Assembly (NCBI GenBank): GCA_964242415.1
Contig: CAXTAT010000024.1
Coordinates: 1 to 64,000 of the forward strand
Length of the DNA stretch: 64,000 nt
Source of the DNA: DASWOJ01 sp964242415
Lineage (GTDB): Bacteria; Pseudomonadota; Alphaproteobacteria; Acetobacterales; Acetobacteraceae
Direction of reading: 5' to 3'
In this document: positions 1 to 8,417 of the stretch, in pieces
Layout of the letters: each line of letters begins with the position of its first letter
Numbering within the stretch: position 1 is the stretch's first letter
Position numbers and translations under genes: made by a program
Notes under the pieces: generated by a model
Told to the model about the DNA's origin: nothing
Seen by the model: only the letters and a program-made list of their open reading frames with translations
The model's database searches: none

Positions 1-1200
1 AACTTGCCGAGGCGTGAAGAAAACGCTTGCTGAAGGTGACGGTATCTCACTGGACGAGGGCCGTGCCCCTCGTGCGGCGACCCAGCGCCCATCGGGGCCG
101 TCTCCACCGCCCGCGCGCCGACCATCGCGCGCCCTGCATCCAAGTGGGCGAACGCGTTGCTCGCAGGCTCCCGCCTGGTGTCTCCGGTCGAGCTGATGGC
201 GGCCGGGCTCGACAGGAGATACCCGGCAGGAGCGGATCATGCGCCTCAACCCGGTGGCGGGCAGGGCGGCGAGGTCGGTTCCGCCCATCCTGTCCCCGTT
301 CTGCCAGCCGAAGGCTCGACGGTAGGTCTTGGCCATCACGGTGTCCAGCGTGGCGCCCGGCTCGAAATCCACCATCCCCTCCGGACGCGTCAGCCCGGGG
401 ACCTGGCGTACGCACTCCGACGGAGCGCCCAGCACCTGGGTGATCGGATGCAGCGCCGACCAGGCAGAGACGCCCGCGTAGTCCGCCTCCCCATCGTCCA
501 CATGGCAGAACTGGGCCAAGCGGACCCAAGGCTGGATCGCCGAGAATGACTCCGACGGCGAGTGCCGCTACTCGGGCCGCCCGCTCGCGCCGTTGCGGGC
601 GCCCGACCGCAGCGGCCGGGTCGCCTACCCGGGACAGCTTGCCCAAGGTGCTTTTCCCCGCCTCCCGCCTCAGCGTCCTCGCCCTGCCAGCCGCGCTGCC
701 GGACGCGACCGGGCGCACCACGGCGAACGTGTCCACGCCCGCTGCACTGCTGGGCCAGGGTGCGCTGGCGCGCTTCATCGCGGCGGGCCACCTCACGGTG
801 TATCAGCGGCACACGCGCCTGCTCCCTGCCGGCCGCCGGCAGGGGCTGCTCGCCGCGGCCGGATGCGAACTGGCAGGGCTGCTCGACATGGCGTCCGACC
901 CGGGCGGCATGCACCTGGCTGCCCGGCCACACCCCGACCTCGGTCCTGGCCTTGGCAACCCGGCCGCTGCCGCCCGCACGGCAGGCGTCCAAATCTCACC
1001 GCTCCCGGCATGCCACCGCGGCCCGCCCATCGCGCAGGGCTTCCAGCTCGGCTACGCCGGGAACCCCAAACGTCAGGATCGACCCGGCCATAGCACGGCG
1101 TCGCGACACCCTGGGGGGCCAGTCCCGCCCGACCCGGGTGCAGGGTGATCCAGGCCCGGGGCTGCCATATGCTCAAGGCACACCTTGAGGAGAGACCCTG
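1..1200. other. 1.2 kb without a confident gene; possible degraded coding remnant
   Basis: No open frame here has a convincing start, ribosome-binding site and family signature together. Long frames on both strands are what a GC-rich sequence gives by chance. The best candidate is on the minus strand from about 570 down past 240. It has a natural-looking composition (for example HVDDGEADYAGVSAW and MAKTYRRAFGWQNGDRMGG) and high third-position GC, but no start with a ribosome-binding site, and I do not recognise it. It may be the remnant of a decayed gene or a partial gene running off the window. The last 50 bases hold the leader of the next gene. Confidence 0.3.
1172..1189 (+). promoter_or_regulatory. 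Perfect hairpin overlapping the Shine-Dalgarno of the ThDP enzyme
   Basis: CTCAAGG (1172-1178) and CCTTGAG (1183-1189) are a perfect 7-bp inverted repeat with a 4-nt loop. The likely ribosome-binding site GAGGAG (1187-1192) shares its first three bases with the right arm, eight bases before the ATG at 1201. In mRNA the stem could partly hide the site, or the palindrome could be a DNA operator. Which of these applies cannot be told from sequence alone. Confidence 0.45.
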
Positions 1201-2883
1201 ATGACGGACATCGGCGTGGCACCCCGGCGGGGCGCGGCAGTGCTGCTGGAGGTGCTGCGGAGCGAGGGCGTCCAGCACATCTTCGGCAATCCCGGCACCA
1301 CCGAGCTGGCGTTGATCGACGCGCTGACCGGCATGCCCGAGATCGAGTACATCTGGGGCCTGCAGGAAGCGAGCGTCGTCGCCATGGCCGACGGCTACGC
1401 CCAGGCGGCCGGCCGGCCCGGCTTCATCAACCTTCATACCGCAGGCGGCCTGGGCCATGGAATGGGCGCGCTGCTGAACGCCAAGGCATCGAACACCCCG
1501 CTGGTGGTCACGGCCGGGCAGCAGGACATGCGGCACATCCTGACCGACCCACTGCTGTCCGGCGATCTCGTGGGCATCGCCGGGCCGGCCGTCAAATGGG
1601 CGCGCGAGGTCACCCACCCCGACCAGTTGCCGACGCTGCTGCGGCGTGCCTTCCACGACTGCACCGCCGCGCCCAGCGGACCCGTGTTCCTGTCGCTGCC
1701 GATGGACGTGATGGAGGGCATGAGCAGCGTCGGCATCGCCGAGCGCTCGGTCATCGACCGCGCCGCGGTGGCTGGCTCGCTCGGGCCGCTGAGCGACATC
1801 CTGGCCGGGCTGACGCCGGGCAAGGTGGCGCTGATCGCCGGGGACGAGATCTCCGCCTCCGACGCGGCTGCCGAGGTGGTGATGCTCGCCGAGGCCCTCG
1901 GGGCACCAGTTTTCGGCTCGTCTTGGCCGGCGCACATCCCGTTCCCAACGTCGCACCCGCTCTGGGCGGGCAACCTGCCGAGCAAGGCGAGCGAGATCCG
2001 GGCGGAGCTTGAGCCGTTCGACGCCGTGCTGGCGCTCGGCGGCAAGTCGCTGATCACCATCCTGTTCACCGAGGGCCCGGCGGTGCCGCTGGGCTGCAAG
2101 GTCATGCAGTTGTCGGCCGACGTGGCGGATCTCGGGCGCACCTACTCGACGGCACTGTCGATGGTCGGCGACATCAAGGCGTCGCTGAGGGTCCTGCTGC
2201 CGTTGCTGGACCGCAAGCTGGCGCGCCACCAGGTCGCGGTCGCGTCGCTGCGCCAGGCGGCGGCGGCCAGGCGCAACGACCGCCTGGCGGCGCTACGGGC
2301 ACGGGCACGGGCCGAGTTCGAGGCGCCGGTGACGACGCCGCTGGTGGCAGCCGAGCAGGTGGCGCGCGCCATCGGCCCGCATGTCGCGATCATCGACGAG
2401 GCGATCGCGACATCGCTACACGTGCGGTCGTTCCTGAACTCGTCGTCGGCGTGGCAGTATTCGTTCCTGCGCGGTGGCGGGCTTGGCTGGGGCATGCCGG
2501 CGGCGGTCGGCGCCTCGCTTGGGCTGGGCCGGTCGCCCGTCGTGTGTCTGGTGGGCGACGGGGCCGCGATGTACTCGCCGCAGGCGTTGTGGACCGCGGC
2601 GCACGAGAGCCTGCCGGTCACCTTCGTGGTGATGAACAACCGCGAGTACAACGTGCTCAAGAACTTCATGCGGGCGCAGCCGCACTACCTGAGCGCCCAG
2701 GCGAACCGCTTCATCGCGATGGACCTGGTCGATCCGCCGGTGGACTTCCTGGCGCTTGCGGCCTCGATGGGCGTGCCGGCCCGGCGCGTCGGCCAGGCCG
2801 CCGACATCGCCGGTGCGGTCGAGGCTGGCATCGCCTCGGGCCTGCCCAACTTGGTCGAGCTTCCGATCGCGGCAGGCCGGTAG
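1201..2883 (+). CDS. ThDP-dependent decarboxylase, benzoylformate-decarboxylase-like
   Basis: This 560-residue thiamine-diphosphate enzyme has the usual three-domain layout of the acetolactate synthase / benzoylformate decarboxylase group. The activating glutamate is E56 (LQEASVV), the N-terminal motif is FGNPGTTE (about 28-35), and INLHTAGG carries H79. The ThDP/Mg motif GDGAAMYS leads to VVMNN near 449-482. Overall similarity is closest to benzoylformate decarboxylase (mandelate pathway), which turns an aryl 2-oxoacid into an aldehyde plus CO2. However, the serine that follows NPG in the Pseudomonas enzyme is Thr33 here, and the second catalytic histidine region reads SLITILF with no His, so the substrate is uncertain. 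The ATG has GAGGAG eight bases upstream. No mandelate genes lie nearby. Confidence 0.8.
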   Translation: MTDIGVAPRRGAAVLLEVLRSEGVQHIFGNPGTTELALIDALTGMPEIEYIWGLQEASVVAMADGYAQAAGRPGFINLHTAGGLGHGMGALLNAKASNTPLVVTAGQQDMRHILTDPLLSGDLVGIAGPAVKWAREVTHPDQLPTLLRRAFHDCTAAPSGPVFLSLPMDVMEGMSSVGIAERSVIDRAAVAGSLGPLSDILAGLTPGKVALIAGDEISASDAAAEVVMLAEALGAPVFGSSWPAHIPFPTSHPLWAGNLPSKASEIRAELEPFDAVLALGGKSLITILFTEGPAVPLGCKVMQLSADVADLGRTYSTALSMVGDIKASLRVLLPLLDRKLARHQVAVASLRQAAAARRNDRLAALRARARAEFEAPVTTPLVAAEQVARAIGPHVAIIDEAIATSLHVRSFLNSSSAWQYSFLRGGGLGWGMPAAVGASLGLGRSPVVCLVGDGAAMYSPQALWTAAHESLPVTFVVMNNREYNVLKNFMRAQPHYLSAQANRFIAMDLVDPPVDFLALAASMGVPARRVGQAADIAGAVEAGIASGLPNLVELPIAAGR

Positions 2884-3238
2884 CCCCGGGGTGGCCGTCG
2901 CCAAGCCTGTGGCGAGCGCCAGGCCGGGGCTGCACCCGCAGACCGTGGCGTGGCCGGGCACACCGGCGCTGATCCCAAGCAGGGCGGTGAGCAGGCGAAG
3001 CAGGCCCTCGGTCTCCCCCCATGGACGGCCAAGGGCCAGGCGCAGCAGCGGCCCCGCCGCTGCGTCCGCGTCGGTGCCCGAACGTTGCAAGCGGACCTAG
3101 ACCGGCGATGCGCTCCAGGCCCGGTCATCAACGCGAACCGCCTCCGCCGTCACGAACGCTGGCGTCCGTCGCCGCAAGACTACGAGCAACCTCAATCGGC
3201 GCCGCTGAAGGGGCTTCATACAACGGCAGTGATGCCGC
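2884..3238. other. Intergenic, no gene seen
   Basis: This 355-base gap separates the ThDP enzyme from a convergent amidohydrolase gene. I see no convincing ORF, tRNA or strong terminator. A short stretch near 3085 (GTTGCAAGCGGACCT) resembles one near 6824 (GTTGCAAAAAGCGGACCT), perhaps sequence left from a shared decayed segment. Confidence 0.4.
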
Positions 3239-4465
3239 TCAACTCGCCACCCCGCAGAGTACCCGCAGCAGCACGGCAGCCCCGGCGGCAGCGTCGCCCT
3301 TCGTCATGTCCTCCTGCTCGCTATGGCTGATGCCGTCCTTGCAGGGGACAAACATCATCTGGCTGCGGCAGAACGGAGCCATCCGGATGGCGTCGTGCCC
3401 GGCGCGGCTGCGCAACCGCATCGTGCCGTAGCCGAGTTCAGCGGCGGCCTGCTCGACGGCATCGCCCAGGGCCGGGTCGAAATCGATCGCCGGGCGGACC
3501 GGAGCCGGTTCAAGTTCAATCCGCGTTCCGGTCTGCCCGGCGACGCGGGCCGCGGCAGCGAGGATGGCGGCGCGGATCGCCTCGATGCCCTCGCCGGTCG
3601 GGTGGGTGGCGGAGAACGACAGGCGGACGTGATGCGGAATATTGATCCGGTTGTTCGGCAGCACGTCGATGGCGGCGACGCCGGCCGACCCGGCGGGTGC
3701 GTGGTCCCGGCCGACCTGCTCGGCTTCGGTGATGACGGCGGCGGCGGCAACCAGGGCGCTGCGGCGCTGGCGCATCGGGGTGGCCTGGGCGTGGCCGTTC
3801 TCGCCCCAGCAGTCGATCAGCAGGAACAGGTTGTTCTGCGTCCCCTCCACCACGCCGATGGTCTTGCCGGCCTGTTGCAGGCGGTCCCCTTGCTCGATAT
3901 GCAGTTCCAGGTAGCAGTGCGCCGCCGCAGGCCCCTTGCCCTCTCCCAGGAAGCCGGTGCGGCGCAACTCCTCCCCGACCCGGCGGCCGGCACGGTCCGT
4001 GGCCGCATGAGCCTCGGCCAGCGGCAGCGAACCCGCGTGCACGGCGGCGCCCATCAGGCCGGGGGCGAAGCGGGCGCCCTCCTCATTGGTCCAGTTCACG
4101 ACGACCACGGGGCGGCGGGTGCGGATGGCGGCGCGGTCCAGCGCGCGGAGGCACTCCAGGGCGGCAAGCACGCCGAGCGGGCCATCGAACTTGCCGCCGG
4201 GTTGCTGCGTGTCCAGGTGGCTGCCGAGCAGCACGGGCGGCAGGGCCGGATCGGTGCCGTCGCGCCGGGCGAACATATTACCCATCGCGTCGATCGTGAC
4301 CGGCAGGCCGGCCTCTCGGCACCAATGCGCGAACAGGTGGCGGCCGGCAGCGTCCGCGTCGGTCAGCGCCAGGCGGTCGCAACCGCCCTGCGGCAGGGCG
4401 CCGATGCTGGCCAGCGTCATGAGGTCGGACCAGAGGCGGGCGGCGTCGATCGCGGGTTCGGTCAT
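3239..4465 (-). CDS. M20-family Zn amidohydrolase (allantoate / N-carbamoyl-amino-acid hydrolase type)
   Basis: This 408-residue binuclear-metal amidohydrolase of peptidase family M20 belongs to the hydantoinase/carbamoylase branch, which includes allantoate amidohydrolase, beta-ureidopropionase and N-carbamoyl-L-amino-acid hydrolase. Metal-site residues are visible: H83 and D94 in GSHLDTQQPGGKFDG, the E128-E129 pair in NEEGARF, H189 in ELHIEQG, and H381 in GISHSEQE near the C terminus. The chosen ATG gives MTEPAIDA; the same frame stays open about 100 codons upstream, but that stretch is low-complexity and unconserved in look. The gene is downstream of rutD on the same strand with a 254-base gap. 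A role in degrading a carbamoylated or ureido intermediate of pyrimidine or purine breakdown fits the neighbours but is inferred. Confidence 0.85.
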   Translation of the reverse strand: MTEPAIDAARLWSDLMTLASIGALPQGGCDRLALTDADAAGRHLFAHWCREAGLPVTIDAMGNMFARRDGTDPALPPVLLGSHLDTQQPGGKFDGPLGVLAALECLRALDRAAIRTRRPVVVVNWTNEEGARFAPGLMGAAVHAGSLPLAEAHAATDRAGRRVGEELRRTGFLGEGKGPAAAHCYLELHIEQGDRLQQAGKTIGVVEGTQNNLFLLIDCWGENGHAQATPMRQRRSALVAAAAVITEAEQVGRDHAPAGSAGVAAIDVLPNNRINIPHHVRLSFSATHPTGEGIEAIRAAILAAAARVAGQTGTRIELEPAPVRPAIDFDPALGDAVEQAAAELGYGTMRLRSRAGHDAIRMAPFCRSQMMFVPCKDGISHSEQEDMTKGDAAAGAAVLLRVLCGVAS

Positions 4466-4719
4466 GGACCGGACGGTGCCCGCTGGGTTCCGGCGCGGCA
4501 AGGGGCTGAACCCGGCTGCTGGTCTTCCTGTTCCACTCGACGACGGCGATCCCTGGGAACCGCTACTCGATTTGCGCGCGACCTCCGAGGATGCGTCGGT
4601 TCTGCGTGACCGATCCTTCCCTGCCAGCATCGGCAGCATCCTCTGCACGGGGAACAGCGGTGCCCTGGCGTTCCTGGCGAACATGCGGTCGTAGTGGCCG
4701 GGTATGACTTCGGGGCGAG

Positions 4720-5571
4720 TCAGGCACGGTGCACGGTGTTCCCCCGCGCGAGGGCCGGCGGCGTCCACGCCGTGCCGCCGCGTTGCGCAAGCAGCCAGCC
4801 AAGCATCGTCTCGTTGAACTCGGCGGCGCGGCTGGTCGTATTGAAGTGGCCGCCATCCGGCAGGATGGCCAAGTCGCTGCCCGGGATCAGCCGGTGCATG
4901 TCCACCGAGTAATGCGGCGGCGTCAGGTGGTCGTCATCGGCGCACACCACCAGCGTGGGGGTGCGGATCGCCGCCAGCTCGTCCCCCGGGCCGTAGGCCA
5001 TCAACGCGGCGATTCGGCTGGACACGATCTCGGGCGGCGGCAGGTGCGCGATCATCGCCGCCTCCATCGTGGCCAGCCGCTCCGGATGGGCGCTGACCCA
5101 CCAGGGCGGATACAGGAACAGCGCCTGCGCCCGCACATACGCCTCTGGCCCGCAATCGCGCAGGATGCGGTCGCGCACCTCGAAGCAACGGTGGAACCAC
5201 GGGTCGCGCCGGGTCCAGCCGGAGGACAGCACGGCGGCGACCACGCGGCCGGCGTGCCGCAGCATCAGCTCCTGCCCGATCGCGGCGCCCGTCGAGTGCC
5301 CGGCGAAGTGGAACCGGCCGATGCCCAGCCCGTCCGCCAGGTCCAGCAGGTCCTGCGCCATCTGCCCGACGGAGTAGGCGATGCGGTCGCGGGAGCTTTG
5401 CCCGGTGCCGCGATGATCGTGCAGCACCACGCGGAAATGCGGCACCAGCGCGTCGAGTTGCGGCGTCCAGAACGCGCCGACACCGCCCAGCCCGGTGGCC
5501 AGCAGCAGCGGCGGCCCATCGCCATGGACCTCGTAATACAGCTCGCCATCGGTGATCGGCATCATCGGCAT
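4720..5571 (-). CDS. rutD: RutD-like alpha/beta hydrolase
   Basis: This 283-residue alpha/beta hydrolase resembles RutD, proposed to speed aminoacrylate hydrolysis to malonic semialdehyde in the Rut uracil pathway. The oxyanion region is ATGLGGVGAFW. GHSTG places Ser93 at the nucleophile elbow (E. coli RutD, as I recall it, has Ala there). The RCFEVRDRIL and QALFLYP segments are typical of RutD, and a late GGHFN supplies the histidine. I chose the ATG at 5571 (MPMMPITDGELYYEV); a longer version to 5619 would run into the end of rutB. It follows rutB by 34 bases, so the two are probably cotranscribed. Confidence 0.85.
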   Translation of the reverse strand: MPMMPITDGELYYEVHGDGPPLLLATGLGGVGAFWTPQLDALVPHFRVVLHDHRGTGQSSRDRIAYSVGQMAQDLLDLADGLGIGRFHFAGHSTGAAIGQELMLRHAGRVVAAVLSSGWTRRDPWFHRCFEVRDRILRDCGPEAYVRAQALFLYPPWWVSAHPERLATMEAAMIAHLPPPEIVSSRIAALMAYGPGDELAAIRTPTLVVCADDDHLTPPHYSVDMHRLIPGSDLAILPDGGHFNTTSRAAEFNETMLGWLLAQRGGTAWTPPALARGNTVHRA

Positions 5572-5605
5572 GGTCAGTCCCACCTCAGCCTGGCTTGCAG
5601 GAACG

Positions 5606-6301
5606 TCACCCCGCAGCACCGCTGTTGCTGGTCAGCCCGCCGCGTAAGCCGGCACCGGTGGTCAGCCAGCCGAAGAACTTCAGCACGTTGAACTCCGTCG
5701 CCTCCTGCTGCCCTTCGCCGATCGCCAGGGTCGCGTCGGTCACCATGATCGGGAAGTACTCGCGGTGATAGGCGTCGCGCAGCGTGCTCTCGACGCAGAC
5801 ATTGGTGGCGACGCCGCAGATCAGCACCGTCTCGATCCGGCGCGCCGACAGGATCTGATCGAGGTTGGTGCCGGCGAACCCGCTATAGCGGGATTTGTGC
5901 ACCACGATGTCGCCCGGCCCCGGCGTCAACTCATCGACGATGGCATGGTCCCAGCCGCCTTTGGTGATCAGCTTGCCCGACCAGTCGGGGTTGGCGCGCA
6001 TGTATTTCAGCGCGTTGGACTTGTGATACACCGGGGCGCTGGGGCCGCCGACGTTGCTGCCGTCCGGCTCGAAGCCGTTCTGCAAATAGATCACGACGAT
6101 GCCCGCGGCCTTGCAGGCGTCGATCACCCGGCGCGTCTCGGCGATCACCGGGGGCGCGCCCGACACGTCGAAGCCGAAGCGGTCGATATAGCCCCCCGGC
6201 GAGCAATAGGCGTTCTGCATATCGACCACGATCAGCGCCGTCCGTTCGACCGTGACGGTCATCGGCTCGGGCCGGGTCGGAAGCTCGACCACGCGGGTCA
6301 T
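5606..6301 (-). CDS. rutB: Ureidoacrylate amidohydrolase (isochorismatase fold)
   Basis: This 231-residue cysteine hydrolase of the isochorismatase superfamily matches RutB, which cleaves ureidoacrylate peracid or its amide to aminoacrylate, CO2 and ammonia. The catalytic triad is visible as D27 (VVDMQNAY), K136 (HKSRYSGF) and C169 (VATNVCVES), with the conserved cis-peptide GVATN just before the cysteine. MQNAYCSPGGYIDRFGFD is the RutB-type substrate loop. Its ATG overlaps the stop of rutC by four bases (ATGA), so the two are translationally coupled. Since rutC carries an internal stop, coupling may be weakened unless rutB is initiated independently. Length matches the family. Confidence 0.92.
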   Translation of the reverse strand: MTRVVELPTRPEPMTVTVERTALIVVDMQNAYCSPGGYIDRFGFDVSGAPPVIAETRRVIDACKAAGIVVIYLQNGFEPDGSNVGGPSAPVYHKSNALKYMRANPDWSGKLITKGGWDHAIVDELTPGPGDIVVHKSRYSGFAGTNLDQILSARRIETVLICGVATNVCVESTLRDAYHREYFPIMVTDATLAIGEGQQEATEFNVLKFFGWLTTGAGLRGGLTSNSGAAG

Positions 6302-6681
6302 GCGAGATGGGCCACGGATGCGATCTCCACCAGGAAGTCGGGCCGCACCAGGTCGGCGCGGATGCAGTAGCGGGCAGGCGGCTGGCTGGGGAAGAACTCG
6401 GCATACACGGCGTTTACCGCAGCATAGTCGCCGAGGTCCTTCAGGAAAATGCTGTTCATCGCGATGTCGGCCATGCTGCCGCCCGCCGCCTCGATCACCG
6501 CTTGGATGGCGAGCAGGACGTGCCGTGTCTATACCGTGACATCGCCGACCCCCACCGTCTCGCCGCCTGGCCCTATGGCGAGCATCCCCGACACATAGAC
6601 GGTATTGCCGGCGCGCACGCCCGGCGAGTACGGGGCCAGCGGCGGGGCGGACCCGGCGGGGATGATCGGCGTCTTCGGCAA
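6298..6681 (-). pseudogene. rutC: rutC (RidA family) interrupted by one in-frame amber codon
   Basis: The frame reads as a complete RutC/RidA-family protein of about 127 codons apart from one TAG at 6529-6531 (codon 51). The first half begins at a TTG at 6681 (MPKTPIIPAGSAPPLAPYSP) five bases after a perfect AAGGAGG. After the stop the same frame continues with TRHVLLAIQAVIEAAGG, MADIAMNSIF and PARYCIRADLVRPD through to a normal C terminus. In the family the interrupted position is usually Gln (QTRHVL), so a CAG to TAG change explains it. RutC acts on 3-aminoacrylate species in uracil breakdown. A recent nonsense mutation, amber suppression or a base-call error are all possible. Confidence 0.88.
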
Positions 6682-7264
6682 GCGCACCTCCTTCGACAAA
6701 TCACGACGCCATGCGTCGCCATGGCCGGACGCCAGCCTGCCACCCACCGCGTGCCGGCGCTACCCGGGCCGGCCGCTGCATCGGCAGGCTCCGACCCCTG
6801 CCGGTCCGCTTCGGGAACGACAGTTGCAAAAAGCGGACCTGCGCGGCCCGGTTCGCTGATCCCCAGCCGACCTCCTTCGCGGTGGGCTGCGGCGCCCACT
6901 CATCGAACCCGGCAGCGACCCCAGCAGGCGCCCCGGTGGCGTCGGTGAAGTCGAGCATCGCCTGAACCCCGACCGGGGCTGGGGTGACTGCGCCCGCACC
7001 CCCGATCCCTGCAACACGGCTGCTGGCACCACCGATGCTGGATGCACCCCAGCATAGCCCGCCCTCCGCGAAATCGTGCGGAGCCGGTCGCGCACCAAAC
7101 AAGTCGGACATCATTGCACGTTTAACATATACAGGGCTGTCCGACTTCGTTAGAAACCATCGCGGCGGGCCGGTATGCCCCGCCAACGTCCGGCACCCCC
7201 GCCGCCAGCCCGGCAGGTTGCCGCCCCGCTCATCACGCCGCCCTGCTCATCCAAGGAGATCGCC
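6682..7264. other. Divergent intergenic region with an operator-like site
   Basis: This 583-base region separates the Rut genes (leftward) from the flavin monooxygenase cluster (rightward). The minus-strand frame covering 6701-7186 has no family signature and I leave it out. The AT-richer stretch 7101-7147 carries an inverted repeat and a sequence shared with the tetR promoter, and probably contains the promoter of the monooxygenase cluster. Confidence 0.5.
7101..7147 (+). promoter_or_regulatory. Candidate TetR operator / promoter region
   Basis: AAGTCGGACA (7101-7110) and TGTCCGACTT (7138-7147) form a perfect 10-bp inverted repeat around an AT-rich 27-base spacer. Within it, TCGGACATCATTGCAC (7104-7119) matches 14 of 16 bases of the reverse complement of 10990-11005, upstream of the tetR gene at 10342-10890. 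A site shared by the regulator promoter and the promoter of the adjacent catabolic genes is the classic TetR arrangement. The monooxygenase ATG is at 7265. Confidence 0.55.
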
Positions 7265-8413
7265 ATGAACCCTTCCGAATCCCTGCGCACCGGCGGCGTG
7301 GTCGCCATCGTAGGGGCCGGCCCCGGCGGTGCGGCGCTCGCACGTCTCCTGCAGATGCGTGGCATCGACACCAAGGTGTTCGAGCGCGACGCGTCGGCGA
7401 CGGCCCGGCCCCAAGGCGGCAGCCTCGACCTGCGGCCCGACTCCGGCCAGCACGCCATCGACGCCGCCGGGCTTGCGGACGCCTTCGCGCGCTCCTCCCG
7501 CAGCGAGGCAAAGGCCTTCCGGATGGTCGACTCGCAGGGTCGCGACCTGCCAGGGATGGGGGAGGAAACGCACGAGGACGCCGGTCCCGAGATCGACCGC
7601 GGCGAGCTGCGCCAGCTCCTGCTCGACTCGCTCGCCCCCGGCACCGTCGCCTGGGACCACGCCGTGGACGACGTGCATCCCGAAGCGGACGGGCGGTGGC
7701 GGCTGGAGTTCAAGGACAAGGCGCCCGTGATCGCGGACCTGGTGGTCGGCGCCGACGGGGTCGGCTCCAAGGTCAGGCGCCGCCTCACCTCCATCCAGCC
7801 GCGCTACACCGGCATCACCATGATCGCCGCCAACATCCGCAAGGAGCTTTGGCGCGGCTCCGAGATCGACAGGGTGCTGGGCGAGGGGTCGGTGATGTTC
7901 GCCGGCGGCGAGAAGACGATCTTCGTGCAGCGCTGCAACCACGACCTCATCCTGCTCTACTATTCCATGGCGGTGGGCCAGGGGTGGCCGAAGTCTGCGG
8001 GCTTCGAGATCAACGACACGCCGGCCGTCATGGCGGCGGTGGGCGACGCCTACCGGGACTGGTCGCCGGACCTGATGGCGATGCTGACCCAGGTCCAGGA
8101 AGGGTTCCAGCCTTGGCCGACCTCTGCCATGCCGCCCGACACGCGGTGGGACACGCGGCCCGGCCTCACCATGCTCGGCGACGCCTCCCACGTCATGCCG
8201 CCCTTCACCGGCAAGGGCGTCAACCTGGCGCTGCTCGATGCGCTGGAACTCGCCGATGCCGTCACGGGCGCCCCGGCAGGTGGCCTGCCCGCCGCCGTGC
8301 GGGACTTCGAGGCACGCATGCAGGCGCGCACCAACACCGAGACAGCCGCCTGCCTGGCGGTTGGGCGGCAGATGTACGGCACCGACATCGATTTCAACGC
8401 CCCGGAGGCATAG
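7265..8413 (+). CDS. FAD-dependent monooxygenase, TetX/PHBH-like
   Basis: This 382-residue class A flavoprotein monooxygenase has the dinucleotide fold VAIVGAGPGG at 13-22 with E40 for the FAD ribose. VVGADGVGSKVRR (the DG motif) lies near 160-174 and GDASHVMPPFTGKGVN (the GD motif) near 305-320. The RPQGGSLDLR segment after the FAD ribose loop is the pattern seen in Tet(X)-type and related hydroxylases. Such enzymes use NADPH and O2 to hydroxylate aromatic or polycyclic compounds; the substrate here is unknown. The ATG has AAGGAG eight bases upstream. It is the first gene of a four-gene forward cluster preceded by a TetR-like operator. Confidence 0.87.
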   Translation: MNPSESLRTGGVVAIVGAGPGGAALARLLQMRGIDTKVFERDASATARPQGGSLDLRPDSGQHAIDAAGLADAFARSSRSEAKAFRMVDSQGRDLPGMGEETHEDAGPEIDRGELRQLLLDSLAPGTVAWDHAVDDVHPEADGRWRLEFKDKAPVIADLVVGADGVGSKVRRRLTSIQPRYTGITMIAANIRKELWRGSEIDRVLGEGSVMFAGGEKTIFVQRCNHDLILLYYSMAVGQGWPKSAGFEINDTPAVMAAVGDAYRDWSPDLMAMLTQVQEGFQPWPTSAMPPDTRWDTRPGLTMLGDASHVMPPFTGKGVNLALLDALELADAVTGAPAGGLPAAVRDFEARMQARTNTETAACLAVGRQMYGTDIDFNAPEA

Positions 8414-8417
8414 CGCG

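Noticed and set aside
4466..4719. N-terminal extension of the M20 amidohydrolase frame
   Set aside because: The extra 100 codons are Ser/Arg-rich with no similarity pattern; the MTEPAIDA start fits the family.
3081..6841. Short similarity between 3085 and 6824 (GTTGCAA...AGCGGACCT)
   Set aside because: Too short to define an element; it may be fragments of a common decayed sequence but nothing else around aligns.
6701..7186. 161-codon minus-strand open frame in the Rut/monooxygenase gap
   Set aside because: It has no ribosome-binding site or family motif, crosses the putative operator and the rutC leader, and looks like chance openness in GC-rich DNA.
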